This document shows positions 55,471-64,000 of a stretch of 64,000 nucleotides of DNA, piece by piece (the first letter of the stretch is position 1; each line of letters begins with the position of its first letter). A program made the position numbers and the translations under genes. This DNA is from Phialophora verrucosa (Eukaryota > Ascomycota > Eurotiomycetes > Chaetothyriales > Herpotrichiellaceae). The notes below the pieces were generated by a model, which saw nothing but the letters and a program-made list of their open reading frames with translations, did no database searches and was not told where the DNA came from. The stretch is taken from the NCBI GenBank assembly GCA_002099365.1, contig MSED01000015.1, positions 2,294,001 to 2,358,000 of the forward strand. The letters are read 5' to 3'.

Positions 55471-56380
55471 GAAAGCCACCTCCCGACACGAATTGACGTA
55501 ATATGTATAACAACATGTGATGACAAGAAATGTGATACCCCAACATCAAACAACTCGCTCTCTTCAACAGAAACAATTCCATCGTGCTCAGACGGCAATC
55601 TGCACAGAATTGTTATGCCAAGACAAGCCTGCGTCTGAAACAGTGCGAGCCTCAGCGTATATCCACACCCATACCCACAGCCTCGCCTTTCCCCACAAGT
55701 TTCACGCAGTCTCTGTCTCACGGTTGCAGTGCTTCCGGCAGATCAGTTGACACGCTTCCTGGCTCCATTGCTGTGACTGGCCTCAGCCGAGACGATGTTG
55801 CCACAGCATTCGTGCCAGCAGTCGACGTTGCGGAGTCGGAACTCGCCTCGAAGCATCGGAGACACCGACCACGACAGTTCTTGAGCCAGACCTCTTGCTT
55901 TGCCTTGGCTGGAACGTCAGCCGCGCGTGCACATGCGTCGGCTCACATGCTGCATCACGAGGATACGTGGCCAACAAGGCTGTGCATTTGCGTGATTAAC
56001 GGCCAAAGCACAGAAAACAGACCGTGCTCGACTCTGGCCAGTCCACAAGCTCGATGCTCAACCTGCAAGAGAAATGTGGTCCTCGAGTCACTTTCCATGG
56101 ATACCCATACGAGAGGTGAAGTGAGACCAAGCAAGGAAAGCAATGATAGGGGAAATACCATTCTTCTGCTGCTCGGTTTATATCAATTGAGCCTTCTGCA
56201 CTCACACTTCCGTCCTCCCTTCTCGGCTGTATCAACACTCCGCGCCCTTTTCCTCTCCTTTTACACTTTCGTTACAGCGGGCAGGTCCTGTTGCCGCCAC
56301 CCTTCATTTCAGACCTAAGGCTTGCCTTCTTTTACTCTTAGCTCAGACAACAGGTTGTCCTTTCATTTCCACACTACAAG
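55471..56380. other. Intergenic region, 0.9 kb
   Basis: It holds the promoter of the sequon-rich secreted protein. A TATA-like TTTATATCA lies at 56177-56185, about 196 bp before the ATG. The leader is pyrimidine-rich. No other gene was found. Confidence 0.45.
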
Positions 56381-57226
56381 ATGGGCCGGTTCCTCTCGCT
56401 TTTCTTCACCTTTTCGCTTCTTATCTTGCCAGGCATACTGGGCTATGTGCTCCCCATCCCACCGTCCAGCCATGAACTTGCCTGGCGTCGCGACTCCCTT
56501 CTTCCTCGCAAGCATGAGAAGGACAATAACAACGACAATGGTGGTGATAATGCCAACGCCGACGATGCCAACGCCGACGCAGCTGCCTCGGCCGACAATT
56601 CTACCGCCATAGCCGCCGCCTCTGCTGATAACTCCACTATTGACGCCTCAGCCGCGAACTCCACCGCGCAACTCGACGCAGCCGCAGCATGCATGGCTGC
56701 CGCCCTCGAAGCGGCCGCTAACTCGACGGGAGCGGCCAATGCCACCGAAGCCCTCGTTGCAGACAACAGCACCATGGCGGCCATTGTGGCTTCATGTGCG
56801 GGAAACTCGACAGAGTTGGCGGCAGCTATGGCTGTGGCACTGAACGAGACCGCAGCTGCTGCAGGCAATGAGACCGCTGTCGTGGACGAATCCGCTGCCG
56901 CGAACAACGAAACGGCCAATGCATCCGAAACCGCCGACGATTCTGCCGACGCTGGAACCGAAGACGGGAATGGCAAAGGCGGCGGCAACGGCCGCGGCTC
57001 CGGTAAAAACAATGACGAAGACTTCAGCAACAACGTCGTGGCCAATGATTTGGGGATCGGTGGTGGAGATAGCAACGACAATGCAATCAACGTCATCATC
57101 GACGACGCCCTCAGTGTGGTTAGCACTGTCATCGGGAAGCACAAGGCGAAACGGGCGCCAAGGGTGAACAGAGAGAATGTTGTGCGACGAAAATTAGCTG
57201 CGGGATTGGACGAACGGGCCTTTTAA
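56381..57226 (+). CDS. Secreted Ala/Asn-rich protein with clustered N-glycosylation sites
   Basis: Single exon, 281 aa, ATG at 56381. The first 21 residues are a clear signal peptide (MGRFLSLFFTFSLLILPGILG). No family is recognised. From about residue 65 to 185 the chain is Ala/Asn/Thr-rich and holds about eleven N-x-S/T sequons (DNSTA, DNSTI, ANSTA, ANSTG, NATE, DNSTM, GNSTE, LNETA, GNETA, NNETA, NASE). The region has two Cys residues (AACMAA, ASCAGN). It is followed by a Gly/Asn-rich linker, a hydrophobic block (DNAINVIIDDALSVVSTVIGKH) and a basic C-terminus with dibasic sites (KAKRAPR, VVRRKLAAGLDERAF). Another dibasic site (ELAWRRDS) lies after the signal peptide, so Kex2 processing is possible. 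A cell-wall, matrix or effector-like role is guesswork. Confidence 0.75.
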   Translation: MGRFLSLFFTFSLLILPGILGYVLPIPPSSHELAWRRDSLLPRKHEKDNNNDNGGDNANADDANADAAASADNSTAIAAASADNSTIDASAANSTAQLDAAAACMAAALEAAANSTGAANATEALVADNSTMAAIVASCAGNSTELAAAMAVALNETAAAAGNETAVVDESAAANNETANASETADDSADAGTEDGNGKGGGNGRGSGKNNDEDFSNNVVANDLGIGGGDSNDNAINVIIDDALSVVSTVIGKHKAKRAPRVNRENVVRRKLAAGLDERAF

Positions 57227-58053
57227 AGGGCCCCCGAAATGCCTGGAAACCCGGGCATGAGGATTGCCCTGCATTTGGATTACCAGGGAAGGCAAAATCA
57301 GTCGCACGGAGTTTGTACGCTGGAAACGGGAAAAAGGGGTTTGCGGGCCTCGAAGCACATTGGCTCGTCAGGTCGATGCCGATGGGAGGAAGGGTTGAAC
57401 AGGAATACATGGGATGGGATTGGATGGCAGTGCACAAACACTCGCTGGGGCAGCTGGAGAAGCTGGCCGGATCACATGGGTACATAGAAAACAAAAAGGA
57501 CGAAAAGCCATATTTGCAATGGAACGGATCATAGAAAGCAAGATTCCGTTTCGCCGACCAGACATCGTTTGTCGTGTATATGACACAGAAGCACTTGCAG
57601 CCGACGCCTCAATGGGCCCTTCATAGTCTCGCTGGACGATGAACGAGCTGTAGACAGAAAGTCGGAAGCTCATCTCAGTTTCACCTCGTCTTCTAGGTCT
57701 GTCCCAGTGACGTGAGGCGGCAAAAGACTCCGTAGCTATGTTCATGGCTGGATGTAAACAATCATACAGGTGAGAAGAGAAGTCTGTCATAGCTTCATGC
57801 CATAGCTTTTCCGTCTTCAGACTCACGCCAGGCAAAATTATGCTCTCGAATATCTGTACAACGTGGATGATGTGGTTGAGGAACTCGTCGACGCATTGAT
57901 GTTTGATACGCCACGGGCAGTGCGGCTTGGCCGCAGTTTGGTCGTCGCAGGTTGCCGCTGATGATGCGAGGCAAGTTTGAGCAGCATGTGCTTTCGCGGG
58001 TCTGGCCAGGTCTACGATCTACCTCAAGTCAACCGAGAGAGGTGCGCCCTTTC
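57227..58053. other. Convergent intergenic region, 0.8 kb, with one unexplained open frame
   Basis: On the minus strand a stop-free frame runs from about 58015 down to 57368 (over 200 codons) but lacks an ATG and any recognisable domain. It sits directly behind the PARP stop codon. I do not annotate it as a gene. Confidence 0.4.
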
Positions 58054-60263
58054 CTACTTCATGCTGACTCGGAGAAGATATCGAAGTTTGATCTGCGCCA
58101 CGTCGTACACGATGTATTCATTGTACCTGTGAAAGTCTGTCAGCACACTTAGCCATATTGAAGGAGGGGATAATCACATGAGGTAGGCACCAGGAACATT
58201 AGTCGGGCCTGGAGGCTTGCTGACAACGTCAGGCATCTTGACACCTTTGAGGCTTGGGTGGATGCAAGCAGCGTCTTTCCAGGCTTGAGGAGCGACCTGA
58301 CCTTTACCCCAAGTACATATGCGGTCTTCCTGCTTGCAACGGTCCCCAGCATTATAATCGGCGCTAGTCAGCTCCAGCATTGGCGCACCCACTTCTGCTT
58401 CGCAAAGAAGCAGGATACCTGTCCCGCCAGTGATGCCTGACGCGCAGTAGCCAGCACTCTTCGAACTCATGTCAGCAAGATAGACGCCTTTGCCAAACAT
58501 GTAGCCTGAAACAGGGGCTTCGGGAGGTGCAATGCGTAGACCTTGGCTGAGAATGCCACCAAAGTTCGAAGCACGCGAACCATGCCAGAGCAGACGGCGG
58601 TCACTCTTCGCTCCCAGCTTTGCGTAGGATGATTTGTCGAGACGGTCGAATTCGCCATTTCTTTCGATACGAAAAATATCCTGAACCGTATATCGGATGT
58701 TGTGGGTGCCGCCGACTGACTTGGTCAAGTAGTTGGAAATCTCGTTGTACTCTGAACCAGCCGTGGTCAACGGTGTCATCTCTTTCATACCAAGTCCTTG
58801 GTATCGCGCATCCAGAACGTGGATATCCTTGTGTTTCTGAACCGATGCGGACTTCATGATCTCGTTGGCGAGTTGCATGTCTGTCAGGGCCTCCAGGAGA
58901 CGAATTTCTTTCTGCATAACAGTCAGTGAGGACCTGAGCCACCGTATGAGAAGTGAAGGGGGGGCAATGATACCCTAATGGAATCCATATCGCGGAGTAC
59001 AGGGACCTGGCGTCGACCAACGACGTGGGGAACGAGGGAGAAGTATTGATTGCTCCGATCTGCAACAGCTTCGGCCTGGCTCTCTCCCATGGTGGTAGCA
59101 AGAGTGGGGTCGGCCACGAGAGAGGCCAGCTCCTTGAGAACTTCGTAGCCCTTGAGCAACGTCTTCTTACTGAGCTTCCCCAGCGGCATCTTGTTTGCGT
59201 CGTAGTCAAGCTCAGCCATTGTGGCATTGAAGTACTGCACGTTGAAGATAAGTTCCATCAAGCGTTGCACCGGCTGCGCGAGCTTGCTGGGGGCGGAAAC
59301 GTGGTCGTCTTCGTCGGTGTCATCTTGGTCTGACACTGGCGTTGCCTTCGCGTCCTCCGTATCCGAGTCCTCGTAGTTGACCTCTAGGTAGACGTACTTG
59401 CCCTTCTTTGAGGGCCCGTCACGATTTTCCCATGCAATACCGCTCTTCTCCCTGAACTTAGCCTTGAACTGTGCAACGGCGTCGGAGCAGTCGCCATCTC
59501 CAAGCCACTTGTTTTGACCTCTGTCACCCACTCGACCCCACCGGGTCCAAGTCTTGAAGACATTGTTGGCTTCCAATACTTGCACCCTGTAGAACTTGTT
59601 GTTGTTTTCACGGGCATCAGATTTGTTCAGAGTGGCGTCATAGATCACCCCATCATCATCGATGTGCACCGTGTAGTTTGAAGCAGAGGGGACATGTTGA
59701 TCAACTGGAACCTTGATGGCGGACTTGGCATTGGCAGCAGCAGTGGGTGCAGGTGTTATGGTTGGCCCTGATTTCTTTGATTTCTTGGGCGGTACGAGGT
59801 CGTCCTCTTCATCGTCATCCTGCTGTCTCGCACGCTTTGATGCCTTCTTGGTAGCGCTGGCTTTCCGAGTAGGTTGGCTTTTGTTGCCGTTGAGAGTGTC
59901 AACATCATTCGACAATGAATCGTCGGATTTACCAAGAAGATAGGCATCGACATCGACAGGGGTGCTTGAGGCCAGGGAGTCGGCAAGCCATTCGTAAGAG
60001 ACGATAGTGGCTTCGGGATTCTTCTCGGTTTGCTTGATTCGATCAATCTTCTTGTCAAACTGAGCTTGAGAGGCAATCATATGAGTGCAGTCACTGGGCT
60101 TTGCTGTGTAGGATCCGCCGCAATTTGAAATGTCAATCTTCAATTGGGCAACACTTTTGTTTCCGAGCTCGGGATGAGCATTGGCGGTGTAAGAAGCAAA
60201 TGAGATTGTAGCGCCATCGAGAGACGGCACAGCTGGCTTAGGAGGTGCTTTGATGCGAGGCAT
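58054..60263 (-). CDS. prpA: Poly(ADP-ribose) polymerase with BRCT and WGR domains
   Basis: Model on the minus strand: exons 58974-60263, 58178-58911 and 58054-58126, 698 aa. The ATG at 60263 (MPRIKAPPKPAVPS) precedes the BRCT domain; an upstream in-frame extension is unlikely. Order: BRCT (about residues 15-105, ISFASYTANAHPELG...GGSYTAKPSDCTHMI..PEATIVSYEWLADSL), a basic linker with nuclear signals (KKASKRARQQ, PPKKSKKS), WGR domain (YDATLNKSDARENNNKFYRVQVLE...TWTRWGRVGDRGQ), PARP regulatory helical domain, and catalytic domain. The NAD-binding H-Y-E triad is complete: LLWHGSRASNFGGIL, FGKGVYLADMSSKSAGY and, after intron 2, LM|YNEYIVYDVAQIKLRYLL. This is the single fungal PARP type (Aspergillus PrpA), linked to DNA damage response and ageing. 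It has no zinc fingers. Confidence 0.96.
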
Positions 60264-60598
60264 TTTCAACTGAAGGTCTGACAAGATCAGGAGAACTGAG
60301 ATACAGCACGAAGATGAGCAAAGCGGGAACAAACCTGTGTTTATTATGGCCTTTGAAGTGAAACATGCACGTGAAGAGCAGCTGTAAGATTCGAGGCAGC
60401 AGCAACGGCGAAGTGGAAACTTCTCCAGGCGCGGTCAGGCACGACTGCGCTAATGGACGTGTCGCGTGATCACGTGTTGTATGACGTCGGCCCCCGCCTT
60501 CTTCACTGGTTGTTCGACTCATCGCAGCCTCGTGCACGGAGCCACAAAAAGTATCGTTGACGGGCCTCCAACCATTTCGAACATTGGACCCAACCGAC
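60264..60598. promoter_or_regulatory. Divergent promoter between the PARP gene and VMS1
   Basis: 335 bp between two divergent ATGs. No open frame; no specific element called. Confidence 0.5.
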
Positions 60599-62539
60599 AT
60601 GGCTGACAAGGGTCAAGCTGAGACAAACCCTTTTCTACGACGGCCGCTATACATCTACGATCTTCCTCCCGAGCTGTTATCTACCCTTACAATCGCCGGA
60701 AAGGAACAGCCGCAGCCACAGGACCCCATTCCCGCAGATGAACCTACGAGTCGGCACGCCGAAGACGGCATCACGAATTCGACTTCGTGTGCGTTGTGCA
60801 AAGCCACATTCAACAATGTCCAAGACCAACGGAATCACGTCAAGTCCGACTTCCACCGGTACAACCTCAAGTTGAGCATAAAGCAACTGCCTCCCGTCGA
60901 CGAAGCAACCTTTGTGCGCCTCATCGGTGACCTAGACGAGTCACTGTCGGGCTCAGACTCGGACGACTCAGAGGACGGGGACGACGAGGGGCCGAAAGAT
61001 GGAGACAGCACACTCACAGCCTTGCTGAGAACGCAGGCCAAAATTTCTCACCAAGAATCCAATGGCGACACAGAAAGCTCCAAGAAGCGTGGATTTGGAA
61101 ATGCCCCTTTGATATGGCTGTCAAGTCCAAAGGTAGGGGAGGATGTGGGCCTAGGGGTCTACAAGGCCATCTTGTCGCCGGAGGAGCAGGAACAAGCACG
61201 TTCATCTCTGGTGGACATCATTCAGAAGAAGCAACTGAAGCCAATCCTGGGAAAATCAAGTGGACAAGTGCAAAAGGATGCAACGCAATATGCCCAAAAC
61301 GATCCTCACTTCTTCCTCTGTATGATTGGGGGTGGCCACTTTGCAGCCATGGTCGTATCATTGGTGCCAGAGCTACGGAAGGGGCCAGGTGGCGTCGAGG
61401 AACGCCATGCTGTCGTCAAAGCTCACAAGACGTTTCACCGATATACCACGAGGCGGAAACAAGGCGGTTCTCAATCTGCAAACGACAACGCCAAGGGTAA
61501 TGCGCATTCTGCAGGATCATCGATACGAAGGTACAATGAAATGGCGCTAGAGGCGGACGTCAGAGCTGTGCTACATGATTGGAAAGAAATGATCGATGCT
61601 GCCGAAGTATTGTTCATACGTGCAACAGGAACTACCAACAGAAGGACGCTGTTCGGACCTTACGAGGGCCAAGTCCTGAGAAGTACCGACAAACGGATAC
61701 GCGGGTTCCCATTCAGTACCCGTCGAGCAACTCAAGCCGAACTTCTTCGTTCCTTCCAAGAGCTGACCAGGCTAAAGGTCGGTAAGCTGGTTGAGCCTGC
61801 GCCAGTGAAGTTGTCCCCTGAGAAGGTTCCGAAGGAACAGAAAGCAAAACCTCAGGCGCCTAAGCTAAGCAAAGAAGAAGAGGCTGCACAGTTCCACACC
61901 TCACAACTGCAAGCCCTCATCCGGCGGTCGAAAGCACCGGGAGTCCTCCTCTATCTGACCAAGAACGACCTCTCCCCTGACTTCACCTTCTTCCCTGCTT
62001 CTGATCATCACCACGCTCCGACTCCACTCCACCTCTCTGCATCCACGAATTCTCCTGCGCTGATTCTGGCGCTCCTCACCAAAGCCAAAGCTAACCCGGC
62101 GATCAGAAACGGCGACGGCAAGACGGCGTACGAAATCGCAGGAGACGTCAAGACGCGGGACGCGTTTCGCGTCGCTCGCCACCAGCTGGGCGAAAATGCC
62201 TTTGACTGGGCGGCCGCCCATGTCCCCTCGGCTCTTTCTCAGGAAGAAGTAGATGCCAAAGTGGCACAAGAGAAGTCGGCCTCGGACGCTGCAGAAGCTC
62301 AGCGCAGGCAAGCCGACCTAGAGAGGCTCAGGCAGGAAGAAGAGAAGCGCAATGTGGGCAGGATCGAGCGGAAGGCCGGCGTGGGCAAGACGCTCGCAGC
62401 GGCGGTGGAGAAGACGGGCGCTGAAAAGAGAGAAGAGGAGGCGAGAGGGTTGACGCCCGAAATGAGGATGAAGTTGGAACGGGAGAGGAGAGCAAGAGCC
62501 GCAGAAGAGAGATTGCGGCGCATGCAGGGCGGACGATAA
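60599..62539 (+). CDS. VMS1: Vms1/ANKZF1 ribosome-associated release factor
   Basis: Single exon, 646 aa; the ATG at 60599 (MADKGQAETNPF) is chosen because the open frame before it starts only at a TTG. Vms1 cleaves peptidyl-tRNA on stalled 60S ribosomes in ribosome quality control and links to Cdc48. Domains in order: a C2H2-type zinc finger (CALCKATFNNVQDQRNHVKSDFHRYN, about residues 62-87), the VLRF1 release-factor domain with the catalytic glutamine loop (HRYTTRRKQGGSQSAND, GGSQ), an ankyrin pair (TPLHLSASTNSPALILALLTKAKANPAIRNGDGKTAYEIAG), and a C-terminal coiled coil. The last residues RERRARAAEERLRR fit the Cdc48/p97-binding VIM motif R-x5-A-A-x2-R. Confidence 0.97.
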   Translation: MADKGQAETNPFLRRPLYIYDLPPELLSTLTIAGKEQPQPQDPIPADEPTSRHAEDGITNSTSCALCKATFNNVQDQRNHVKSDFHRYNLKLSIKQLPPVDEATFVRLIGDLDESLSGSDSDDSEDGDDEGPKDGDSTLTALLRTQAKISHQESNGDTESSKKRGFGNAPLIWLSSPKVGEDVGLGVYKAILSPEEQEQARSSLVDIIQKKQLKPILGKSSGQVQKDATQYAQNDPHFFLCMIGGGHFAAMVVSLVPELRKGPGGVEERHAVVKAHKTFHRYTTRRKQGGSQSANDNAKGNAHSAGSSIRRYNEMALEADVRAVLHDWKEMIDAAEVLFIRATGTTNRRTLFGPYEGQVLRSTDKRIRGFPFSTRRATQAELLRSFQELTRLKVGKLVEPAPVKLSPEKVPKEQKAKPQAPKLSKEEEAAQFHTSQLQALIRRSKAPGVLLYLTKNDLSPDFTFFPASDHHHAPTPLHLSASTNSPALILALLTKAKANPAIRNGDGKTAYEIAGDVKTRDAFRVARHQLGENAFDWAAAHVPSALSQEEVDAKVAQEKSASDAAEAQRRQADLERLRQEEEKRNVGRIERKAGVGKTLAAAVEKTGAEKREEEARGLTPEMRMKLERERRARAAEERLRRMQGGR

Positions 62540-62722
62540 ACTTTGACGATAGATGATACCCACGAAAGACTACACAGCATGCCGCAGAAATCTAGACTCG
62601 GACCTAAACACGATATGCACATCGTGTTCGTGTGCTGACTGTATGAACGACATTTCCCCTGCCCCCGAGAGTCCCACATCCCATCTGCGCCTCATCCGTG
62701 GGCCGAGGGCAACTTCTTGCGC

Positions 62723-64000
62723 TCAAACAACAATCTCATGCTCCTTGAACAGCGGGAAGTTCCTCATCAGATAGTCCCTCGCCTGCAGAAACTCGCGCTG
62801 AAGCACCTGCTTGTGCTTCTCGCTCCGGATGGTGATCTCGCACCGATACGGCTGGGGCCGGATGTTGAAGCCCTCGGTGTAATTGTACGTGTCGTAGACG
62901 ACGCCCTTGGCGGGCCGGATGTCGAAACACCACAGCAGGTGCGCGACGGCGATGAAGAGATTGTTGCTCGCGAGGTCGGCGCCGGGGCAGATGCGCCTGC
63001 CCCAGCCGAAGCTCGAGTGGCCGAGGCGCGACGGGTGGGCGAGCCCGTCGTTCTCCTGCGGCGTGCTGGCCAGGTAGTCCTTGGGCAGGTAGCCGAGGGC
63101 GTGCGGGTCCGTGTCGAGGAAGCGCAGCGGGTTGAAGTGGTCCGGGTTCGGGTAGTACTGGGCGTTGAGGTTGATGGCCCAGCTGTTGCCCAGGATGTTG
63201 GTCCCCGTGGGGATGTAGTAGCCCCGGTAGGTGTCGGGCTCGGTGCTCGCGTGCGGCGTGCCGCCCAGGACGGCGACGGGCCGCCAGCGCAGCGCCTCCT
63301 TGCACAGCGCGCGGATGTACGGCAGGGACGCCTCGTCCGAGTACAGGGGCAGACGGTCGGTGCCGACGACGGCGTCCAGCTCCGCGTGCGCCGCGGGCAG
63401 AACCTCCTGGTGGGTCACGATCGCGAGGATCGTGCTGCACAGCGTGCTGGCCGTGGTGTCGGCGCCCGCGCCGAAGATGCTGGCCGGGAGGCCGTTGAAG
63501 TCGCGCTCGCCGAGGAGCGCAAAGGTCGCCGGGTCGGCCTCGCGCTGCTCGAGCAGTTGCTTGGCGAGGCTGTTGGCCAGAGGGGGGGCGCCGGGCTTCT
63601 TGGCGTTCTCCATGTCTTCGCGCACGTAGTTCATGAGTTGCTTGTCGGCCTGTTCGTTCTCGTCGCCCCAGCCGCGGATCTGACGCTTCCAGGGAGCGAG
63701 CGCCTCGGGGATGCGTGCGAGGATCGGGAACGACTCGGCCAGGTACCGCCCGGGCACGTTCAGGGATGCCATGATGTGCATTAACTTCAGGCGCTGGCGG
63801 ATGATCGGGGATTGCATGCTGTCGATGCGGTGGCCGTAGGCGATGGTGAAGACGATGGACGCCGTGAAGCGGTCCAGCAGACTTTCAAAGTCCTGCGGGT
63901 TGTCGACGAGCATCTGGCAGAGGCGCACGGCTTCGGCTTCTTGCACCTGCTTGTACTGTTGCAGGGCCTTCTGGGTGAGGACGCTGTGGAGGGCCTTGCG
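62723..64000 (-). CDS. Cytochrome P450 monooxygenase, 5' end outside window
   Basis: The minus-strand frame is open from base 64000 to a stop at 62723, so 425 C-terminal residues are visible and the start and N-terminal membrane anchor lie beyond the window. P450 signatures are complete: I-helix GAGADTTAST with the acid-Thr pair, K-helix ExxR (KEALRWRP), PERF-like PNPDHFNPLRFL, and heme loop FGWGRRICPGADLA with the Cys ligand. Relatives with this heme loop include O-methylsterigmatocystin-oxidoreductase-type enzymes of fungal secondary metabolism, but the substrate is not known. Base composition is clearly GC-richer than all other genes in the window, and its reverse strand therefore shows long false open frames. 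It is convergent with VMS1 (183 bp between stops). Confidence 0.92.
   Translation of the reverse strand, partial: RKALHSVLTQKALQQYKQVQEAEAVRLCQMLVDNPQDFESLLDRFTASIVFTIAYGHRIDSMQSPIIRQRLKLMHIMASLNVPGRYLAESFPILARIPEALAPWKRQIRGWGDENEQADKQLMNYVREDMENAKKPGAPPLANSLAKQLLEQREADPATFALLGERDFNGLPASIFGAGADTTASTLCSTILAIVTHQEVLPAAHAELDAVVGTDRLPLYSDEASLPYIRALCKEALRWRPVAVLGGTPHASTEPDTYRGYYIPTGTNILGNSWAINLNAQYYPNPDHFNPLRFLDTDPHALGYLPKDYLASTPQENDGLAHPSRLGHSSFGWGRRICPGADLASNNLFIAVAHLLWCFDIRPAKGVVYDTYNYTEGFNIRPQPYRCEITIRSEKHKQVLQREFLQARDYLMRNFPLFKEHEIVV

Noticed and set aside
62717..63784. 355-codon + strand open frame opposite the P450
   Set aside because: It is the mirror of a GC-rich coding strand; the text is Val/Arg/Gly-rich with no domain, and the P450 signatures are on the other strand.
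1..64000. tRNA genes and transposable elements
   Set aside because: I looked for B-box-like GGTTCRANTCC patterns and for transposase or reverse-transcriptase motifs on both strands and found none that I could support; tRNAscan-SE and RepeatMasker would be decisive.

Overview
The window is nuclear DNA from a filamentous ascomycete (Pezizomycotina). The evidence is short GT-AG introns (mostly 47-65 nt, several with a CTAAC-type branch site), two Zn(II)2Cys6 regulators, a fungal mannitol-1-phosphate 5-dehydrogenase, a SUR7-family protein, a fungal-type PARP with BRCT and WGR domains, and an Axl2-like budding protein. I cannot place the species; a dothideomycete is only a guess. I resolved 26 genes, two of them cut by the window ends, and built spliced models by following protein homology across GT-AG (once GC-AG) junctions. 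I recognised no tRNA, rRNA, transposase or CRISPR array.

Layout. 1-6.5 kb: the 3' end of a Ser/Asp-rich, possibly nucleolar protein gene, an Upc2-like C6 regulator, a tetraspanin and an SDR oxidoreductase. 6.5-11 kb: a 2.4 kb gene-free leader, the MADS-box factor MCM1, then a convergent peroxisomal enoyl-CoA hydratase ending in SKL. 11.9-16.4 kb: a second SDR and a C6/DUF3425 regulator that carries a 15-bp tandem repeat and a doubtful intron. 17.7-26.2 kb: mpdA, a SUR7-like membrane protein, a 72-residue three-exon MZT1 gene, a GNAT acetyltransferase and AXL2. 26.7-36.7 kb: a compact housekeeping block (PP2C phosphatase with a GC-AG intron, PCT1, RPS23, a coiled-coil protein of unknown function, and a NIPA/DUF803 transporter). 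37-47.4 kb: gene-poor, with a small UstYa-like membrane protein, a 20-bp x 15 minisatellite, a seven-helix membrane protein and a 5.3 kb block with no gene I can support. 47.4-62.5 kb: a HAL4/SAT4 kinase, CBF5 divergent from a derlin, a sequon-rich secreted protein, and PARP divergent from VMS1. 62.7-64 kb: the 3' part of a GC-rich cytochrome P450.

Functional threads. Most genes are unrelated housekeeping or signalling genes, and I see no convincing biosynthetic cluster. Two recurring themes are protein quality control through Cdc48 (a derlin with a SHP-like tail and Vms1 with a VIM motif) and membrane or polarity factors (tetraspanin, SUR7-like, Axl2, NIPA-like). The most unusual items are the near-perfect minisatellite, the small secreted Ala/Asn protein packed with N-glycosylation sequons, the regulator whose main frame is broken by a stop unless an intron is removed, and the sharp rise in GC at the P450.
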